Origin: Streptomyces venezuelae
Lineage (GTDB): Bacteria > Actinomycetota > Actinomycetes > Streptomycetales > Streptomycetaceae
Direction: 5' to 3'
NCBI RefSeq assembly: GCF_008642375.1
Contig: NZ_CP029194.1
Location: forward strand, 5,325,001 to 5,389,000
Length of the DNA stretch: 64,000 nucleotides
Below the pieces are notes generated by a model, which was given only the letters and a program-made list of their open reading frames with translations, did not search any database and was not told where the DNA came from. The translations under genes and the position numbers were made by a program. Shown piece after piece: positions 36,307-46,903 of the stretch. Each line of letters opens with the position of its first letter. Positions within the stretch are counted from its first letter, which is position 1.

Positions 36307-37683
36307 TCAGCTCTTCGCGGCGGCCCGGTACGCCTTCGCCGCGTCCGCCTCCAGACGCGCCTGCGTCCCGGCGACGTCCTTCGGGTTCTTCAGGAAGTCC
36401 TGGAGCGCCTTCCACTCGCCCTTGCCCGGGGTCCCGCCGAACGACTGCGGCATCTGGTCCGACATGTCGAAGCGGAAGTCGTCACCGGCGTCCACGAGGG
36501 CCTTGGCGATCTCGCGCTGGACGTCGTTCGGATACGCGGCCGGGTCCAGGTTCTTGTTGGGGGAGAGGAAGCCGCCCTCGGCCGCCCAGATCCTCGCCGC
36601 GTCCGGGGAGGCCAGGAAGGCGAGCAGCGCCTGCGCGCCCTTGGTGTCCTTCAGCGCCACGGCCGCGTCGCCGGCCGTCACGACCGGAGCGGTGCCGCCG
36701 CCGACCACCGGGAACGGGAAGACCTTCGCGTCCGTACCGATCCTCGCCTTCGTCTGGGCGATGTTGACGGCCGCGAAGTCCCCCTCGAAGACCATCGCGC
36801 CCTTGGGCTGGTCGCCGCCCGTGAAGGTCTGGGTGACCGATACCGGGTACTCGGTCTGCAGTGCGCCGCTCGTCCCGCCCGCGAGCAGCGCCGGCTTCCC
36901 GAACAGCTCGGCGAGTGTGGTGAGGGCCGCGGCGACGGACGGGTCGGTCCACTTGATCTCGTGCTTGGCCAGCTGGTCGTACTTGGCGGGACCCGCCTGG
37001 GAGAGGTAGACGTTCTCGAACCAGTCGGTGAGGGTCCAGCCGTCCGCGCCGCCGACCGAGACCGGGGTGACGCCGGAGGCCGAGATGGTCTCGGCGGTGG
37101 TGAGGAACTCCTTCCAGGTCTTCGGCTCGGTCGCGCCCGCGTTCTCGAAGACCGCGGTGTTGTACCAGACCAGGGACTTGTTGGCGGCCTTGAAGTAGAC
37201 GCCGTACTGGGTGCCGCCGACCGCGCCGAGCCGCTGCCATCCCGGCGAGTAGTTCGCGGCGAGCTGGGCCTCGGTCTCGGGGCCGACCGGCTTCAGCCAC
37301 TTCTGGGCGGCGGCCTGCTGGATCGCGCCGACCTGCGGGAGCATCGCCACGTCGGGTGGCGAGCCGCCGGCGATCTTCGTGCCGAGGAAGTTCACGATCG
37401 GGTCCTGGGCGGGCACGAAGGTGACGGTCGCGCCGGTGCGCTTCTCGAACTCCCGCAGGACCTTGGTGAAGTTCTCCTGCTCCGGGCCCGTCCAGACGGC
37501 GGCGACCTCGATCTTCTCGCCCTTGAGGGAGGTGCCGGAGCCGGGTGGGGTGCCGCTCGGGTCCTTGCCGGCCTCACCGTCGCTCCCACCGCCCCCGCCG
37601 CAGGCCGCGAGGGCCAGCGCGGTGAGCGCCGTGAGTGCGGTGAGGGTCACTGCGGTCTTGCGTGGACGAAGAGTTGTACGCAT
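36307..37683 (-). CDS. Extracellular solute-binding lipoprotein (sugar type)
   Basis: A 458-aa family 1 solute-binding protein. The signal peptide contains a TAL repeat and a lipobox (LALAACGGGG, Cys near residue 28). The mature part begins KIEVAAVWTGPEQENF and contains IAGGSPPDVAML and VFEGDFAAVN typical of sugar-binding proteins. It is the first gene of the importer operon, with the MalF-type permease 9 bp downstream. The substrate is unknown; no sugar hydrolase or LacI regulator is adjacent. Confidence 0.93.
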   Translation of the reverse strand: MRTTLRPRKTAVTLTALTALTALALAACGGGGGSDGEAGKDPSGTPPGSGTSLKGEKIEVAAVWTGPEQENFTKVLREFEKRTGATVTFVPAQDPIVNFLGTKIAGGSPPDVAMLPQVGAIQQAAAQKWLKPVGPETEAQLAANYSPGWQRLGAVGGTQYGVYFKAANKSLVWYNTAVFENAGATEPKTWKEFLTTAETISASGVTPVSVGGADGWTLTDWFENVYLSQAGPAKYDQLAKHEIKWTDPSVAAALTTLAELFGKPALLAGGTSGALQTEYPVSVTQTFTGGDQPKGAMVFEGDFAAVNIAQTKARIGTDAKVFPFPVVGGGTAPVVTAGDAAVALKDTKGAQALLAFLASPDAARIWAAEGGFLSPNKNLDPAAYPNDVQREIAKALVDAGDDFRFDMSDQMPQSFGGTPGKGEWKALQDFLKNPKDVAGTQARLEADAAKAYRAAAKS

Positions 37684-37806
37684 CGCTGCCCCGTCTCTCC
37701 CGTGCGCGTCGCTGTCCCGTCCGACAGGTCTACGCCGGGTTGCGGAGCCCCCGCAATACCGCCTTCCGCGTCAAGCGGGCGATCGTGACGCCCTCGTGAC
37801 GTTCCG

Positions 37807-40800
37807 TCAGGCGCGTGTGGCGGGGGCGAGCGGCGGTATGGGCGTCGCCTCGACCGAACGGGCCGCCCGGTCGAGGGCGCTCGCGAGGAGGGCCAGGTCC
37901 GTCGGGCCGTTGCCCAGCTCGCGGACCGGGCGGCGGGTGGGCGGGTCGCCCATCCGCTCCCACTCCAGCGGGACGACCACCGGGCGGAGCGTGGCCGTCC
38001 GCGGGATGCGGCCGGTCACGCGGCCCGCCTGGAACGGGGTCACGCGGCCGTCCGGGTGGCCGAGCCTGCCCCGCCCCGCGGCCGGCACGTCCGGGCCCGC
38101 CGCCACCGGGGGCGCGTCGAGCACGATCCGCAGCCGGGCCCCGTGGGCCAGCTCCGTGTCGGCCGTGCGGTCCGGCCGCGACGAGGTCGCGACGAGGTGC
38201 ACCCCGAGCCGCTCGCCGTGCCGGGCGACGGCCTCCAGGGCCCGCACCACGGAGCCGGCGGCCGGGCGGCCGGAGGCTCCGAGCGCGGGGGCGACCAGGG
38301 CGTCGAAGTCGTCGACGAGGACGACGAGCCGCGGCAGCGGCCCGGCGCCCGCCGCCCGGGCGGAGCCGGACTCCCCGACGGCGGGCCGCGGAATCCGCCC
38401 GGCTGCCTGGTCGGCCGTCCCGGGCTGCTCGCCGGCGGGGTGCGGTACGCGTCCGCTCGGGCGGTCGGCGAGGTCGCCGTCGCCCGTGCGGAGGGTCCGG
38501 CTGCTCGGCCGGTCGTCCGGGGACCCGCTCTCGCGCCGGGGAAGCCGCCCGCTGGGCGTGTCCGCCAGGAACCCGTCCCCGGCCGCGGACCGCGCACGGG
38601 AACCGGCCCGGTCACCGCCCTCACCGGCGCCGGGGTACGGCACCCGCCCGCTCGGGCGGTCACCGAGGTCCCCGGAGCCCGCGCGGGACACGCGCCCGCT
38701 GGAGCGGCTGTCGAGGTCGTCGCCACCGGGGTACGGGAGGCGTCCGCCGGAGCGGCCGTTCGGGTCGTCCGCGCCGGGGTACGGCACGCGCCCGCTGGAG
38801 CGTCCGCCCACGTCGTCCGCGCCGGGGCGGAGCGGGTCGTTGTCGTCGCCGACGCGGAGGGTACGTCCGCTGGGGCGGCCGCCCAGGTCGTCGGCGCCGG
38901 GGTACGGCACGCGTCCGCTGGAGCGGCCTCCGAGGTCGTCCGCGCCGGGGTACGGCACGCGCCCGCTGGAGCGGCCGTTCGGGTCGTCCGCGCCGGGGTA
39001 CGGCACGCGCCCGCTGGAGCGTCCGCCCACGTCGTCCGCGCCGGGGCGGAGCGGGTCGTTGTCGTCGCCGACGCGGAGGGTACGTCCGCTGGGGCGGCCG
39101 CCCAGGTCGTCGGCGCCGGGGTACGGCACGCGTCCGCTGGAGCGGCCTCCGAGGTCGTCCGCGCCGGGGTACGGCACGCGCCCGCTGGAGCGGCCGTTCA
39201 CGTCGTCCGCGCCCGCGTACGTGATCCGGCCGCTCGGCCGGCCGCCGATGTCGCCGTCCGGGGTGCGGGTGCCGTGTGTGCTCGGCAGGGAGCCGATCGT
39301 GCCGTCGCCCGTGCGCAGGGTGCGGCCGCTCGGCCGGTCCGGGAGGTCGCCCGCGTCGGACACGCGGACCGTCGCGCGGGCGGCCTGGGGCACGGATTCC
39401 GTCGCACTCGGGGCACGCTGGCCGATCAGCCGGTCGGCGGCCGTGTGCGCGGAACGGGACCCGCGCCGGTCGGCGAAGTGGCCGTCGCCCAGGAGCTCCG
39501 CCCGGCGCTTCAGCTCGGCACCGAGCGCCTGCGCGAACTCCCGCATCCGCACCGGGTCGGAGGCGACGAGGTGCTCGGTGACGTGCGGCAGCTCCGTACA
39601 GACCGCGAGGCCTTCACCGCGGTCGCCGCCCGCCCCGTCCACGAGGAGCAGGCCGAGACGGTCCGGACGCCCGCCGGCGGCGAGGGACGCGGCGATCGAG
39701 CGGAGCAGCTCCGTCCGGCCGCTGCCCGCGGGGCCCTCGATCAGCAGGTGCGGGCCCTCCTGGGTGAGGTCCACCGACAGCGGGCCGCGCGGGCCCGCGC
39801 CGAGCACGGCCGTCCCGTCCCCGGCGGAGGCCCAGCGGGCCAGCAGGGAGGCGGGGGTCGCCCGGGCGAGACCCAGCTCGTCGAGGAGGCGTGCCGACGG
39901 GGGCAGCGCGGCGGCCCGGCCGTGCGGTGCCGCCGCCGTCTCCGTGCGCAGCGGGGCGAGGGCCCGGCCGAACCGGTCGGCCCAGGCGACGGAGACCGCG
40001 TCGACCACACCGACGGTGCCGTGGCCGGCGACCCGCCCGCCGGAGGTGCGGACCAGGCGCAGCGCCGTCGCCACGTCGCCGCTCAGGAGCACGGCGGCCC
40101 CGCACTCGCGGAAGGCGAGGGAGGCGGTGCAGGCGGTCTCGTAGGTGGCGGCGACCGGTGATTCCGGGGTGGCGGAGGGCGCCTCGGCAAGGCACAGGAG
40201 GTGGATGCCCGCCGCCGCTCCGGCGCCCGCGAGGCGCGCGACCGTCTCGCGCAGCGCGGCGGAACCGGGGTCTCCGTCGACGATCACGACCGTCGACGTC
40301 CCCGTGTGGCGCGCGGCGGCCTCGGCGACGGACGCGCGGTCGGCGCTGGGCCAGCCGGGCCCGAGGGGGCCGTCGTCGAGCCGCCGGGTCAGTTCGGTCG
40401 TCCGGGCGTGGGCCTGCTCGCGGTCGTACGCCAGGAGCAGGCGGCAGTCCTGGCCGTGGGCCGGGCGGACGTGCGGGAGCCAGCCGAGCCAGCCCCAGGC
40501 GCGGCGCCGCTCCTCCAGGGAGCGGTTCCGGTCGGCGCTGATCAGCACGATCTCCAGATCGGCGGGGGAGTGCAGGGCGGCGAGCTGGGCCACGACCGAG
40601 CGGGCCAGCCCGGCGAGCCGGTCGGCAGGGCCGGCGAGACCGAGCGAACCGGCCTCGCGCAGTCCGACGGTGACCGGCACCCCGGAGAGCTCGGCGCGGT
40701 CGGTCGTGCCGAGCCGGACCACAAGGGACTCGGCGTGGTCCTGGGCCCGCTCCCAGAGGCGGGGGCCCGGGCCGAGGGCGGTGAGCAGGACGGTGGCCGG

Positions 40801-42069
40801 GTCGGGCCAGGTGTCCGCCACAGGCCCCGGTCCGAGCCCGGAGCCCGCTCCCGGCCCTGAGCCGGGCCCCGTGGCCGTGTCCCGTCCGCCGGGGTTCGTA
40901 CGGGCGCCGCCCAGGGTGTCGGCGGGAGTGCCCGCGTGAGTGTCCGGGGAGGTCCTGGAGCCGCCGTCCGGGGCCGGGAGCTCCTCGCGCCCGCCGGTGA
41001 GGCGCCTGGCCCACGCGCCGAGCCCGCGCTTCCCGCCCGTGCGGCCGGGTGCCGGGGCCGGCGCGGCGCCCTGGGGGCGGGTCCGGCGGGTCCTGCTGTG
41101 GGCCTCGCCGCCGGCGGGGTCGTGGGCGCCCTCGGGCTCCTCCGCGCGCGCGTGGCCGGAGGCGCCGGGGGAGGGGGAGGCGGAGGCATCGGGGCGGTCG
41201 CGGTAGGGCTCGGAGGCGTACGGCTGCGCGTACGGATCCACGTACCCGTCGCCGCTCCGGCCGTCCTGGGACGTGCGGTGCGGGGCGTGGGAGGGGTCGT
41301 ACGGGACACCGCGCGCGCCCCCGTGCGTGGCGTCGGCAGACGTGTGTCCCGAAAGGCCGACGGGCGTCGGCGCACCGCTCGGCGGCCCGGCCGTCCCGCG
41401 CGCGATGCGCAGATGGCCCTCGCCGTCGGGGGCCGTCGCCAACGCCTCCGTACCGCCGGGCTCGTCGCCGGGGCCGGTCAGACGGAGGGCGGACTCGCCG
41501 AGGCGCAGCAGGGAGCCGGGGAGGAGCCGGACCGGGCGGTCGCCGACCGGCACGCCGTCGAGCGTCGTCCCGTTCGTCGAGCCCTGGTCGGAGACGGTCA
41601 CGCGGCCGTCGTCGCCGACGGTCACGGTGCAGTGCGCGCGCGAGACGTCCGGGTCGTCGAGCGGCACGTCGGCGTCGACGGAGCGGCCGATTCTGATCGG
41701 TCCGCCGTGCAGCAGATGCACTCCGCCCGCGTCCGGGCCCGCGACCACGTGGAGCCGGGCGGACGCGGCCTCGCCGACCCGCTCGTCGGGGCCGGGGACC
41801 TGGAGCGAGAGGACGGCGCCGTCGACGAGCGGGGGCTCGCCGAGCACACTGCGCCGGCCGTCGAGCCGGTCCCCGCCCGCGTAGAGCACGGTCGTGCCCG
41901 AGGCGGAGCTGTCGGGGCCCGTGACGGCGGCGGCCAGACCGGAGGCGACGGCGGCGAGCGCCGTTCCGGCGGGGGCCGTGACGAGCACGTCGCAGGCGCG
42001 CGCGGCGCCGTGGCCGCCGTGGCTGCCATGGCCCGTGTGCGGCGCGAGGACGGTCAGCCGGATCTGCAT
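37807..42069 (-). CDS. FHA domain plus EccC/FtsK-like protein with degenerate ATPase motifs
   Basis: A 1420-aa protein. The N-terminal part ends in an FHA domain (about residues 110-200: GRSVDADVPL, SRAHCTV, QGSTNGTTLDG). A low-complexity linker of about 250 residues follows, then an EccC-like region (VGLREAGSLGLAGPADRLAG, QLAALHSPADLEIVLIS). The ATPase core has Walker A GPAGSGRT (near residue 776), with Arg for Lys, and Walker B LVVLVDDFDAL (near 1250). About 430 residues of repeats separate the two. The start is ATG 42069 (MQIRLTVLAPH). Divergence from pkaA suggests it reads phosphothreonines made by PkaA/PkaB; that is inference. Confidence 0.88.
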   Translation of the reverse strand: MQIRLTVLAPHTGHGSHGGHGAARACDVLVTAPAGTALAAVASGLAAAVTGPDSSASGTTVLYAGGDRLDGRRSVLGEPPLVDGAVLSLQVPGPDERVGEAASARLHVVAGPDAGGVHLLHGGPIRIGRSVDADVPLDDPDVSRAHCTVTVGDDGRVTVSDQGSTNGTTLDGVPVGDRPVRLLPGSLLRLGESALRLTGPGDEPGGTEALATAPDGEGHLRIARGTAGPPSGAPTPVGLSGHTSADATHGGARGVPYDPSHAPHRTSQDGRSGDGYVDPYAQPYASEPYRDRPDASASPSPGASGHARAEEPEGAHDPAGGEAHSRTRRTRPQGAAPAPAPGRTGGKRGLGAWARRLTGGREELPAPDGGSRTSPDTHAGTPADTLGGARTNPGGRDTATGPGSGPGAGSGLGPGPVADTWPDPATVLLTALGPGPRLWERAQDHAESLVVRLGTTDRAELSGVPVTVGLREAGSLGLAGPADRLAGLARSVVAQLAALHSPADLEIVLISADRNRSLEERRRAWGWLGWLPHVRPAHGQDCRLLLAYDREQAHARTTELTRRLDDGPLGPGWPSADRASVAEAAARHTGTSTVVIVDGDPGSAALRETVARLAGAGAAAGIHLLCLAEAPSATPESPVAATYETACTASLAFRECGAAVLLSGDVATALRLVRTSGGRVAGHGTVGVVDAVSVAWADRFGRALAPLRTETAAAPHGRAAALPPSARLLDELGLARATPASLLARWASAGDGTAVLGAGPRGPLSVDLTQEGPHLLIEGPAGSGRTELLRSIAASLAAGGRPDRLGLLLVDGAGGDRGEGLAVCTELPHVTEHLVASDPVRMREFAQALGAELKRRAELLGDGHFADRRGSRSAHTAADRLIGQRAPSATESVPQAARATVRVSDAGDLPDRPSGRTLRTGDGTIGSLPSTHGTRTPDGDIGGRPSGRITYAGADDVNGRSSGRVPYPGADDLGGRSSGRVPYPGADDLGGRPSGRTLRVGDDNDPLRPGADDVGGRSSGRVPYPGADDPNGRSSGRVPYPGADDLGGRSSGRVPYPGADDLGGRPSGRTLRVGDDNDPLRPGADDVGGRSSGRVPYPGADDPNGRSGGRLPYPGGDDLDSRSSGRVSRAGSGDLGDRPSGRVPYPGAGEGGDRAGSRARSAAGDGFLADTPSGRLPRRESGSPDDRPSSRTLRTGDGDLADRPSGRVPHPAGEQPGTADQAAGRIPRPAVGESGSARAAGAGPLPRLVVLVDDFDALVAPALGASGRPAAGSVVRALEAVARHGERLGVHLVATSSRPDRTADTELAHGARLRIVLDAPPVAAGPDVPAAGRGRLGHPDGRVTPFQAGRVTGRIPRTATLRPVVVPLEWERMGDPPTRRPVRELGNGPTDLALLASALDRAARSVEATPIPPLAPATRA
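38750..39196 (-). repeat. Perfect 219-bp tandem duplication within the FHA/FtsK gene
   Basis: The stretch 38750-38968 is repeated by 38969-39187 with no mismatch that I can find, and identity runs a few bases into a third start. The unit encodes 73 residues, itself built of smaller units of about 20 residues of the type GRSSGRVPYPGADDLG. In-frame length keeps the gene intact. The perfect identity indicates a very recent duplication or ongoing slippage/recombination. Confidence 0.9.
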
Positions 42070-42518
42070 CGCCGTCAGCGGTCCCTTCTGCGCGAGATGC
42101 CCGGCAGGGGGACCGCCCTGTGTGACTCCCCCCACCCGGCACGGACGCGTCGCCCGGTACAGGTCGGCACGGCGCGGGGGGCTCCCGACCCCACTGATGC
42201 GACGTGCTGTAGGCATCCTCGCACCTGCCACCGACAACACGCCCCCGGGTCGGCCACAAGTGATCTTGAATGGTCGGCTGTGGTCCAAAAAATGCCTGGT
42301 TGGGCATGCCTCGGGAGCATGCAGGGCAACCGTCGAGACCCGCGGAGCGTCTTCTTCCGGACAAACTCAGGGCAATCTCCGCCTGTGGACGACCGGCCTG
42401 TGACCCGTTCGGCGGCACTAAAGTGGGTCCGACACCCGGACGGGTCACAACACATAACAGGGACCCCGGGGACCACACGAGACCACCCCAGGACCACGAT
42501 CAGCAGGGAGCGCGTGAC
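42070..42518 (+). other. Divergent intergenic region between the FHA gene and pkaA
   Basis: A 449-bp gap with no gene. A TAAAGT hexamer at 42419-42424 is a possible -10 box for pkaA, giving a leader of about 90 nt. Two GCATGC palindromes at 42304 and 42317, separated by 7 bp, form a larger dyad that could be an operator. Confidence 0.5.
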
Positions 42519-44237
42519 GTGCGGCCTATCGGCAGCAAGTACCTGCTCGAGGAGCCGCTCGGACGCGGCGCCACGGGCACCGTCTGGCGAGCCCGCCAGC
42601 GGGAGACGGCGGGCGCCGAGGCGGCCGTGCCCGGCCAGCCCGGCGAGACCGTCGCGATCAAGGTCCTGAAGGAGGAGCTGGCCAACGACGCGGACATCGT
42701 GATGCGCTTCCTGCGCGAGCGGTCCGTGCTCCTCCGGCTCACCCATCCGAACATCGTGCGCACCCGCGACCTGGTCGTCGAGGGCGATGTCCTCGCCCTC
42801 GTCATGGACCTCGTCGAGGGCCCCGACCTGCACCGGTACATCAGGGAGAGCGGACCGCTCACCCCGGTCGCCGCTTCGCTCCTGACGGCCCAGATCGCCG
42901 ACGCGCTCGCCGCCAGCCACGCCGACGGCGTCGTCCACCGCGACCTCAAGCCGGCCAACGTCCTGCTCGCCGAGCAGGGCGGCCAGATGCACCCGATGCT
43001 CACCGACTTCGGCATCGCGCGCCTCGCGGACTCACCGGGCCTGACCCGGACGCACGAGTTCGTCGGCACGCCCGCGTACGTGGCGCCCGAGTCGGCCGAG
43101 GGCCGCCCGCAGACCTCCGCCGTCGACATCTACGGCGCGGGCATCCTGCTGTACGAGCTGGTCACCGGCCGGCCCCCGTTCGCGGGCGGCACCGCCCTCG
43201 AGGTCCTCCACCGGCACCTCAGCGAGGAGCCGCGCCGCCCCTCGACCGTCCCCGGCCCCCTGTGGACGGTCATAGAGCGCTGCCTCAGCAAGAACCCCGA
43301 CCTGCGTCCGAGCGCCGAGAACCTCGCCCGCGGCCTGCGCGCCGTCGCGGCCGGCATCGGCGTCCACGCCACGCCCGCCCAGATCGAGGCGGCGGACGGT
43401 GTCGGGGCGCTTCTCGCCCCCGACCCGACGCCCGCTCCGGTCCCCGAGACCCCGGGCGTGGACCCGGCCGGGGCCACCCAGGTGCTGCCCAGCACCGGCG
43501 GATCCCCGTCGCACTACGACCCGGCCGCCGCGACCAGCGTGATGCCGACCAGCGGCCCGGCGGGCGTCGCCGATCCGACGGCCGTCATGCCCCCCGTACC
43601 GTCCCAGCCGCCGCAGTCCGAGGACCCGCACCCCTGGCAGAGCCAGCTGCGCGCGGCCCGCGACCGCAACGAGCAGACGCAGGTGCAGTACCTCGACCCG
43701 AGCGAGGACCCGCTGCGCCGCCGCCCGCAGCGCCCGCAGCAGCAGCCGGGCCAGCAGGGCCAGTACGGCCAGCAGGGGCAGCCCGGTCAGTACGGCCAGC
43801 AGCGGCCGCCGCAGCACCAGCCGCAGCGCCCCGCCCCGCAGCAGTACCAGCCGCAGCACCAGCCGCAGCAGTACGCGCCGCCGCCTCCGCAGCAGTACGC
43901 GCAGCCGCAGCAGCAGCCGCCCCAGCAGCAGTACACGCCGCCGCAGCCGCCGCCCCAGGCGCCCGCGCCGCGCGAGCCGCGCCCGCCGCGCCAGCGCGGC
44001 GCGAACCCGATGCGGATCCCCGGCCTCGGCTGCCTCAAGGGCTGCCTGTTCACGATCGTCCTGTTCGTGGTCGCGGGCTGGCTCATCTGGGAGCTGACCC
44101 CGCTCCAGGGCTGGATCGCCGAGGGCAAGGGCTACTGGGAGGCCATCGGCGACGGCATCTCGAAGGTCACCGACTGGATCTCCACGATCGGCGAGGCCAC
44201 CGGCTCCGGGGGTACTACCGGCGGTACGGGGCAGTAA
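42519..44237 (+). CDS. pkaA: Membrane Ser/Thr protein kinase PkaA
   Basis: A 572-aa Hanks-type kinase. The glycine loop is LGRGATGTVWRA, the ATP-anchoring lysine is K48, and the catalytic loop is VHRDLKPANVLL. DFGIA and GTPAYVAPE follow. A Gln/Pro-rich segment (about residues 395-490) leads to one TM (GCLFTIVLFVVAGWLIW) and a short extracytoplasmic tail with no PASTA domains. The start is GTG 42519, with AGGGAG 8 nt upstream. It is homologous by content and order to pkaA of S. coelicolor, next to pkaB. Confidence 0.94.
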   Translation: MRPIGSKYLLEEPLGRGATGTVWRARQRETAGAEAAVPGQPGETVAIKVLKEELANDADIVMRFLRERSVLLRLTHPNIVRTRDLVVEGDVLALVMDLVEGPDLHRYIRESGPLTPVAASLLTAQIADALAASHADGVVHRDLKPANVLLAEQGGQMHPMLTDFGIARLADSPGLTRTHEFVGTPAYVAPESAEGRPQTSAVDIYGAGILLYELVTGRPPFAGGTALEVLHRHLSEEPRRPSTVPGPLWTVIERCLSKNPDLRPSAENLARGLRAVAAGIGVHATPAQIEAADGVGALLAPDPTPAPVPETPGVDPAGATQVLPSTGGSPSHYDPAAATSVMPTSGPAGVADPTAVMPPVPSQPPQSEDPHPWQSQLRAARDRNEQTQVQYLDPSEDPLRRRPQRPQQQPGQQGQYGQQGQPGQYGQQRPPQHQPQRPAPQQYQPQHQPQQYAPPPPQQYAQPQQQPPQQQYTPPQPPPQAPAPREPRPPRQRGANPMRIPGLGCLKGCLFTIVLFVVAGWLIWELTPLQGWIAEGKGYWEAIGDGISKVTDWISTIGEATGSGGTTGGTGQ

Positions 44238-44344
44238 TACTGCCGATTTATCGACTTCCGAAGGGTGATTTCCGTTCGGAAGTGACGACCGGCGGCTGCG
44301 GACGCGTAGCTTTGACGCGAACCGCAGCCGCTGAGGGAGCAGTC

Positions 44345-45601
44345 TTGGCACGGAACATCGGCAGCCGCTACACCACCCACCAGATCCTCGGGCGGGGCAG
44401 CGCCGGAACGGTGTGGCTCGGCGAGGGGCCCGAAGGGCCCGTCGCCGTCAAACTGCTGCGCGAGGACCTGGCCTCGGACCAGGAGCTCGTCGGCCGCTTC
44501 GTGCAGGAGCGCACCGCCCTGCTCGGGCTCGACCACCCCCGGGTGGTCAAGGTCCGCGACCTCGTCGTCGACGGCAACGACCTCGCCCTGGTCATGGACC
44601 TCGTGCGCGGCACCGACCTGCGCACCCGCCTGGACCGGGAGCGGCGGCTCGCCCCCGAGGCCGCCGTCGCGATCACCGCCGACGTCGCCGACGCCCTGGC
44701 CGCCGCGCACGCCGCCGGGGTCGTCCACCGCGACGTCAAGCCCGAGAACATCCTGCTCGACATGGAGGGCCCGCTCGGCCCGGGCGGCGCCCACCCCGCC
44801 CTCCTCACCGACTTCGGCGTCGCCAAGCTGATCGACACCCCCGGCCGCACCAAGGCCACCCGGATCATCGGCACCCCCGACTACCTCGCCCCCGAGATCG
44901 TCGAGGGCCTCCCGCCGCGCGCCGCCGTCGACATCTACGCCCTCGCCACCGTCCTGTACGAGCTGCTCGCCGGCTTCACGCCCTTCGGCGGCGGCCACCC
45001 CGGCGCCGTCCTGCGCCGCCACGTCACCGAGACCGTCGTCCCGCTCCCCGGCATCCCCGAGGAGCTGTGGCAGCTGATCGTCCAGTGCCTGGCGAAGGCC
45101 CCCGCATCCCGGCTGCGCGCCTCCGAGCTCGCCGCCCGCCTCAAGGACGTCCTGCCGCTCCTCAAGGGCATCCCGCCGCTGGACGTGGACGAGCCCGACT
45201 CGGACCCGGCCCCGGCGTCCGCCCAGGCGTCGGAGCAGTACGAGGAGGACGCGTACGCCACCGGTGCGGGCACCGGTGAGCCCGGCCCGCGCCGCGCCGC
45301 CGTCCCGCTCGTCCCCGGTGCCTCCGCCGACTCCAACCGCGACACCCACACCTCCATGCGGGTCCCGGCCCCCGACGAGCTCTCCGGCGGCCCCCTCGGC
45401 ACCGCCCGGGCCCCCCGCTCGGCGGGCGCCCCGCGCCCCGGCTCGGCACGCCACAAGGCGGGCGTGGTCCGCAAGCGCAGGATCACCCTGGCCGTCGCGG
45501 CGGCCGTGGTCGCCGGAGCGCTCGGCGCCGGCGGCTACCTGGTGGCCTCCGGGGACGGGGACGCGCCGCCGCAGGACTCGAAGCAGTCCTCCCAGCCGTA
45601 G
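44345..45601 (+). CDS. pkaB: Membrane Ser/Thr protein kinase PkaB
   Basis: A 418-aa kinase starting at TTG 44345 (LARNIGSRYTTH), with GAGGGAG 5 nt upstream. The glycine loop is LGRGSAGTVWLG, with K36 in VAVKLLRED, the catalytic loop VHRDVKPENILL, DFGVA, and GTPDYLAPE. A Ser/Pro-rich juxtamembrane region and a C-terminal TM (LAVAAAVVAGALGAGGYLVA) follow, with about 18 residues outside. It lies 107 bp after pkaA on the same strand. Its extracytoplasmic end is too short for a sensor domain. Confidence 0.94.
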   Translation: MARNIGSRYTTHQILGRGSAGTVWLGEGPEGPVAVKLLREDLASDQELVGRFVQERTALLGLDHPRVVKVRDLVVDGNDLALVMDLVRGTDLRTRLDRERRLAPEAAVAITADVADALAAAHAAGVVHRDVKPENILLDMEGPLGPGGAHPALLTDFGVAKLIDTPGRTKATRIIGTPDYLAPEIVEGLPPRAAVDIYALATVLYELLAGFTPFGGGHPGAVLRRHVTETVVPLPGIPEELWQLIVQCLAKAPASRLRASELAARLKDVLPLLKGIPPLDVDEPDSDPAPASAQASEQYEEDAYATGAGTGEPGPRRAAVPLVPGASADSNRDTHTSMRVPAPDELSGGPLGTARAPRSAGAPRPGSARHKAGVVRKRRITLAVAAAVVAGALGAGGYLVASGDGDAPPQDSKQSSQP

Positions 45602-45640
45602 CGGTCGTCCCGCCGTCGGCCGGTCCTCCCGTCCGTACCG

Positions 45641-45666
45641 GGGAGGGCGGCCGCGGCGGCCCTCCC
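45641..45666 (+). terminator. Hairpin after pkaB
   Basis: GGGAGGGC pairs with GCCCTCCC around a GC-rich loop, 40 bp after the pkaB stop. There is no T run, so termination is likely but not certain. Confidence 0.5.
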
Positions 45667-45734
45667 GGATGCGGGGAGATCGGCCGTGACGGGCAAAGGT
45701 TCGGCTCCCGGCCCGGAGCCGTTACGCTGGACGC

Positions 45735-46838
<1,104 letters not shown>

Positions 46839-46870
46839 CCCTCCCGGCTGACCCGTTCAGCCGTACGATT

Positions 46871-46903
46871 CCGGGCCCCGCATCCACTCGGTGCGGGGCC
46901 CGG
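46871..46903 (+). terminator. prfB terminator
   Basis: CCGGGCCCCGCA pairs perfectly with TGCGGGGCCCGG 32 bp after the prfB stop. The remaining gap to 47235, about 330 bp, holds no gene that I can support and must contain the promoter of the downstream surface-protein gene. Confidence 0.85.

Noticed and set aside
38750..39250. Short regular repeats resembling a CRISPR array
   Set aside because: The repeats are in-frame coding sequence with no unique spacers, and no cas genes are present.
37807..42288. A possible type VII secretion EccC gene
   Set aside because: The EccC-like region is present, but Walker motifs are degenerate and no WXG100, EccB, EccD or mycosin gene is nearby. It is called an FHA/FtsK-like protein instead.
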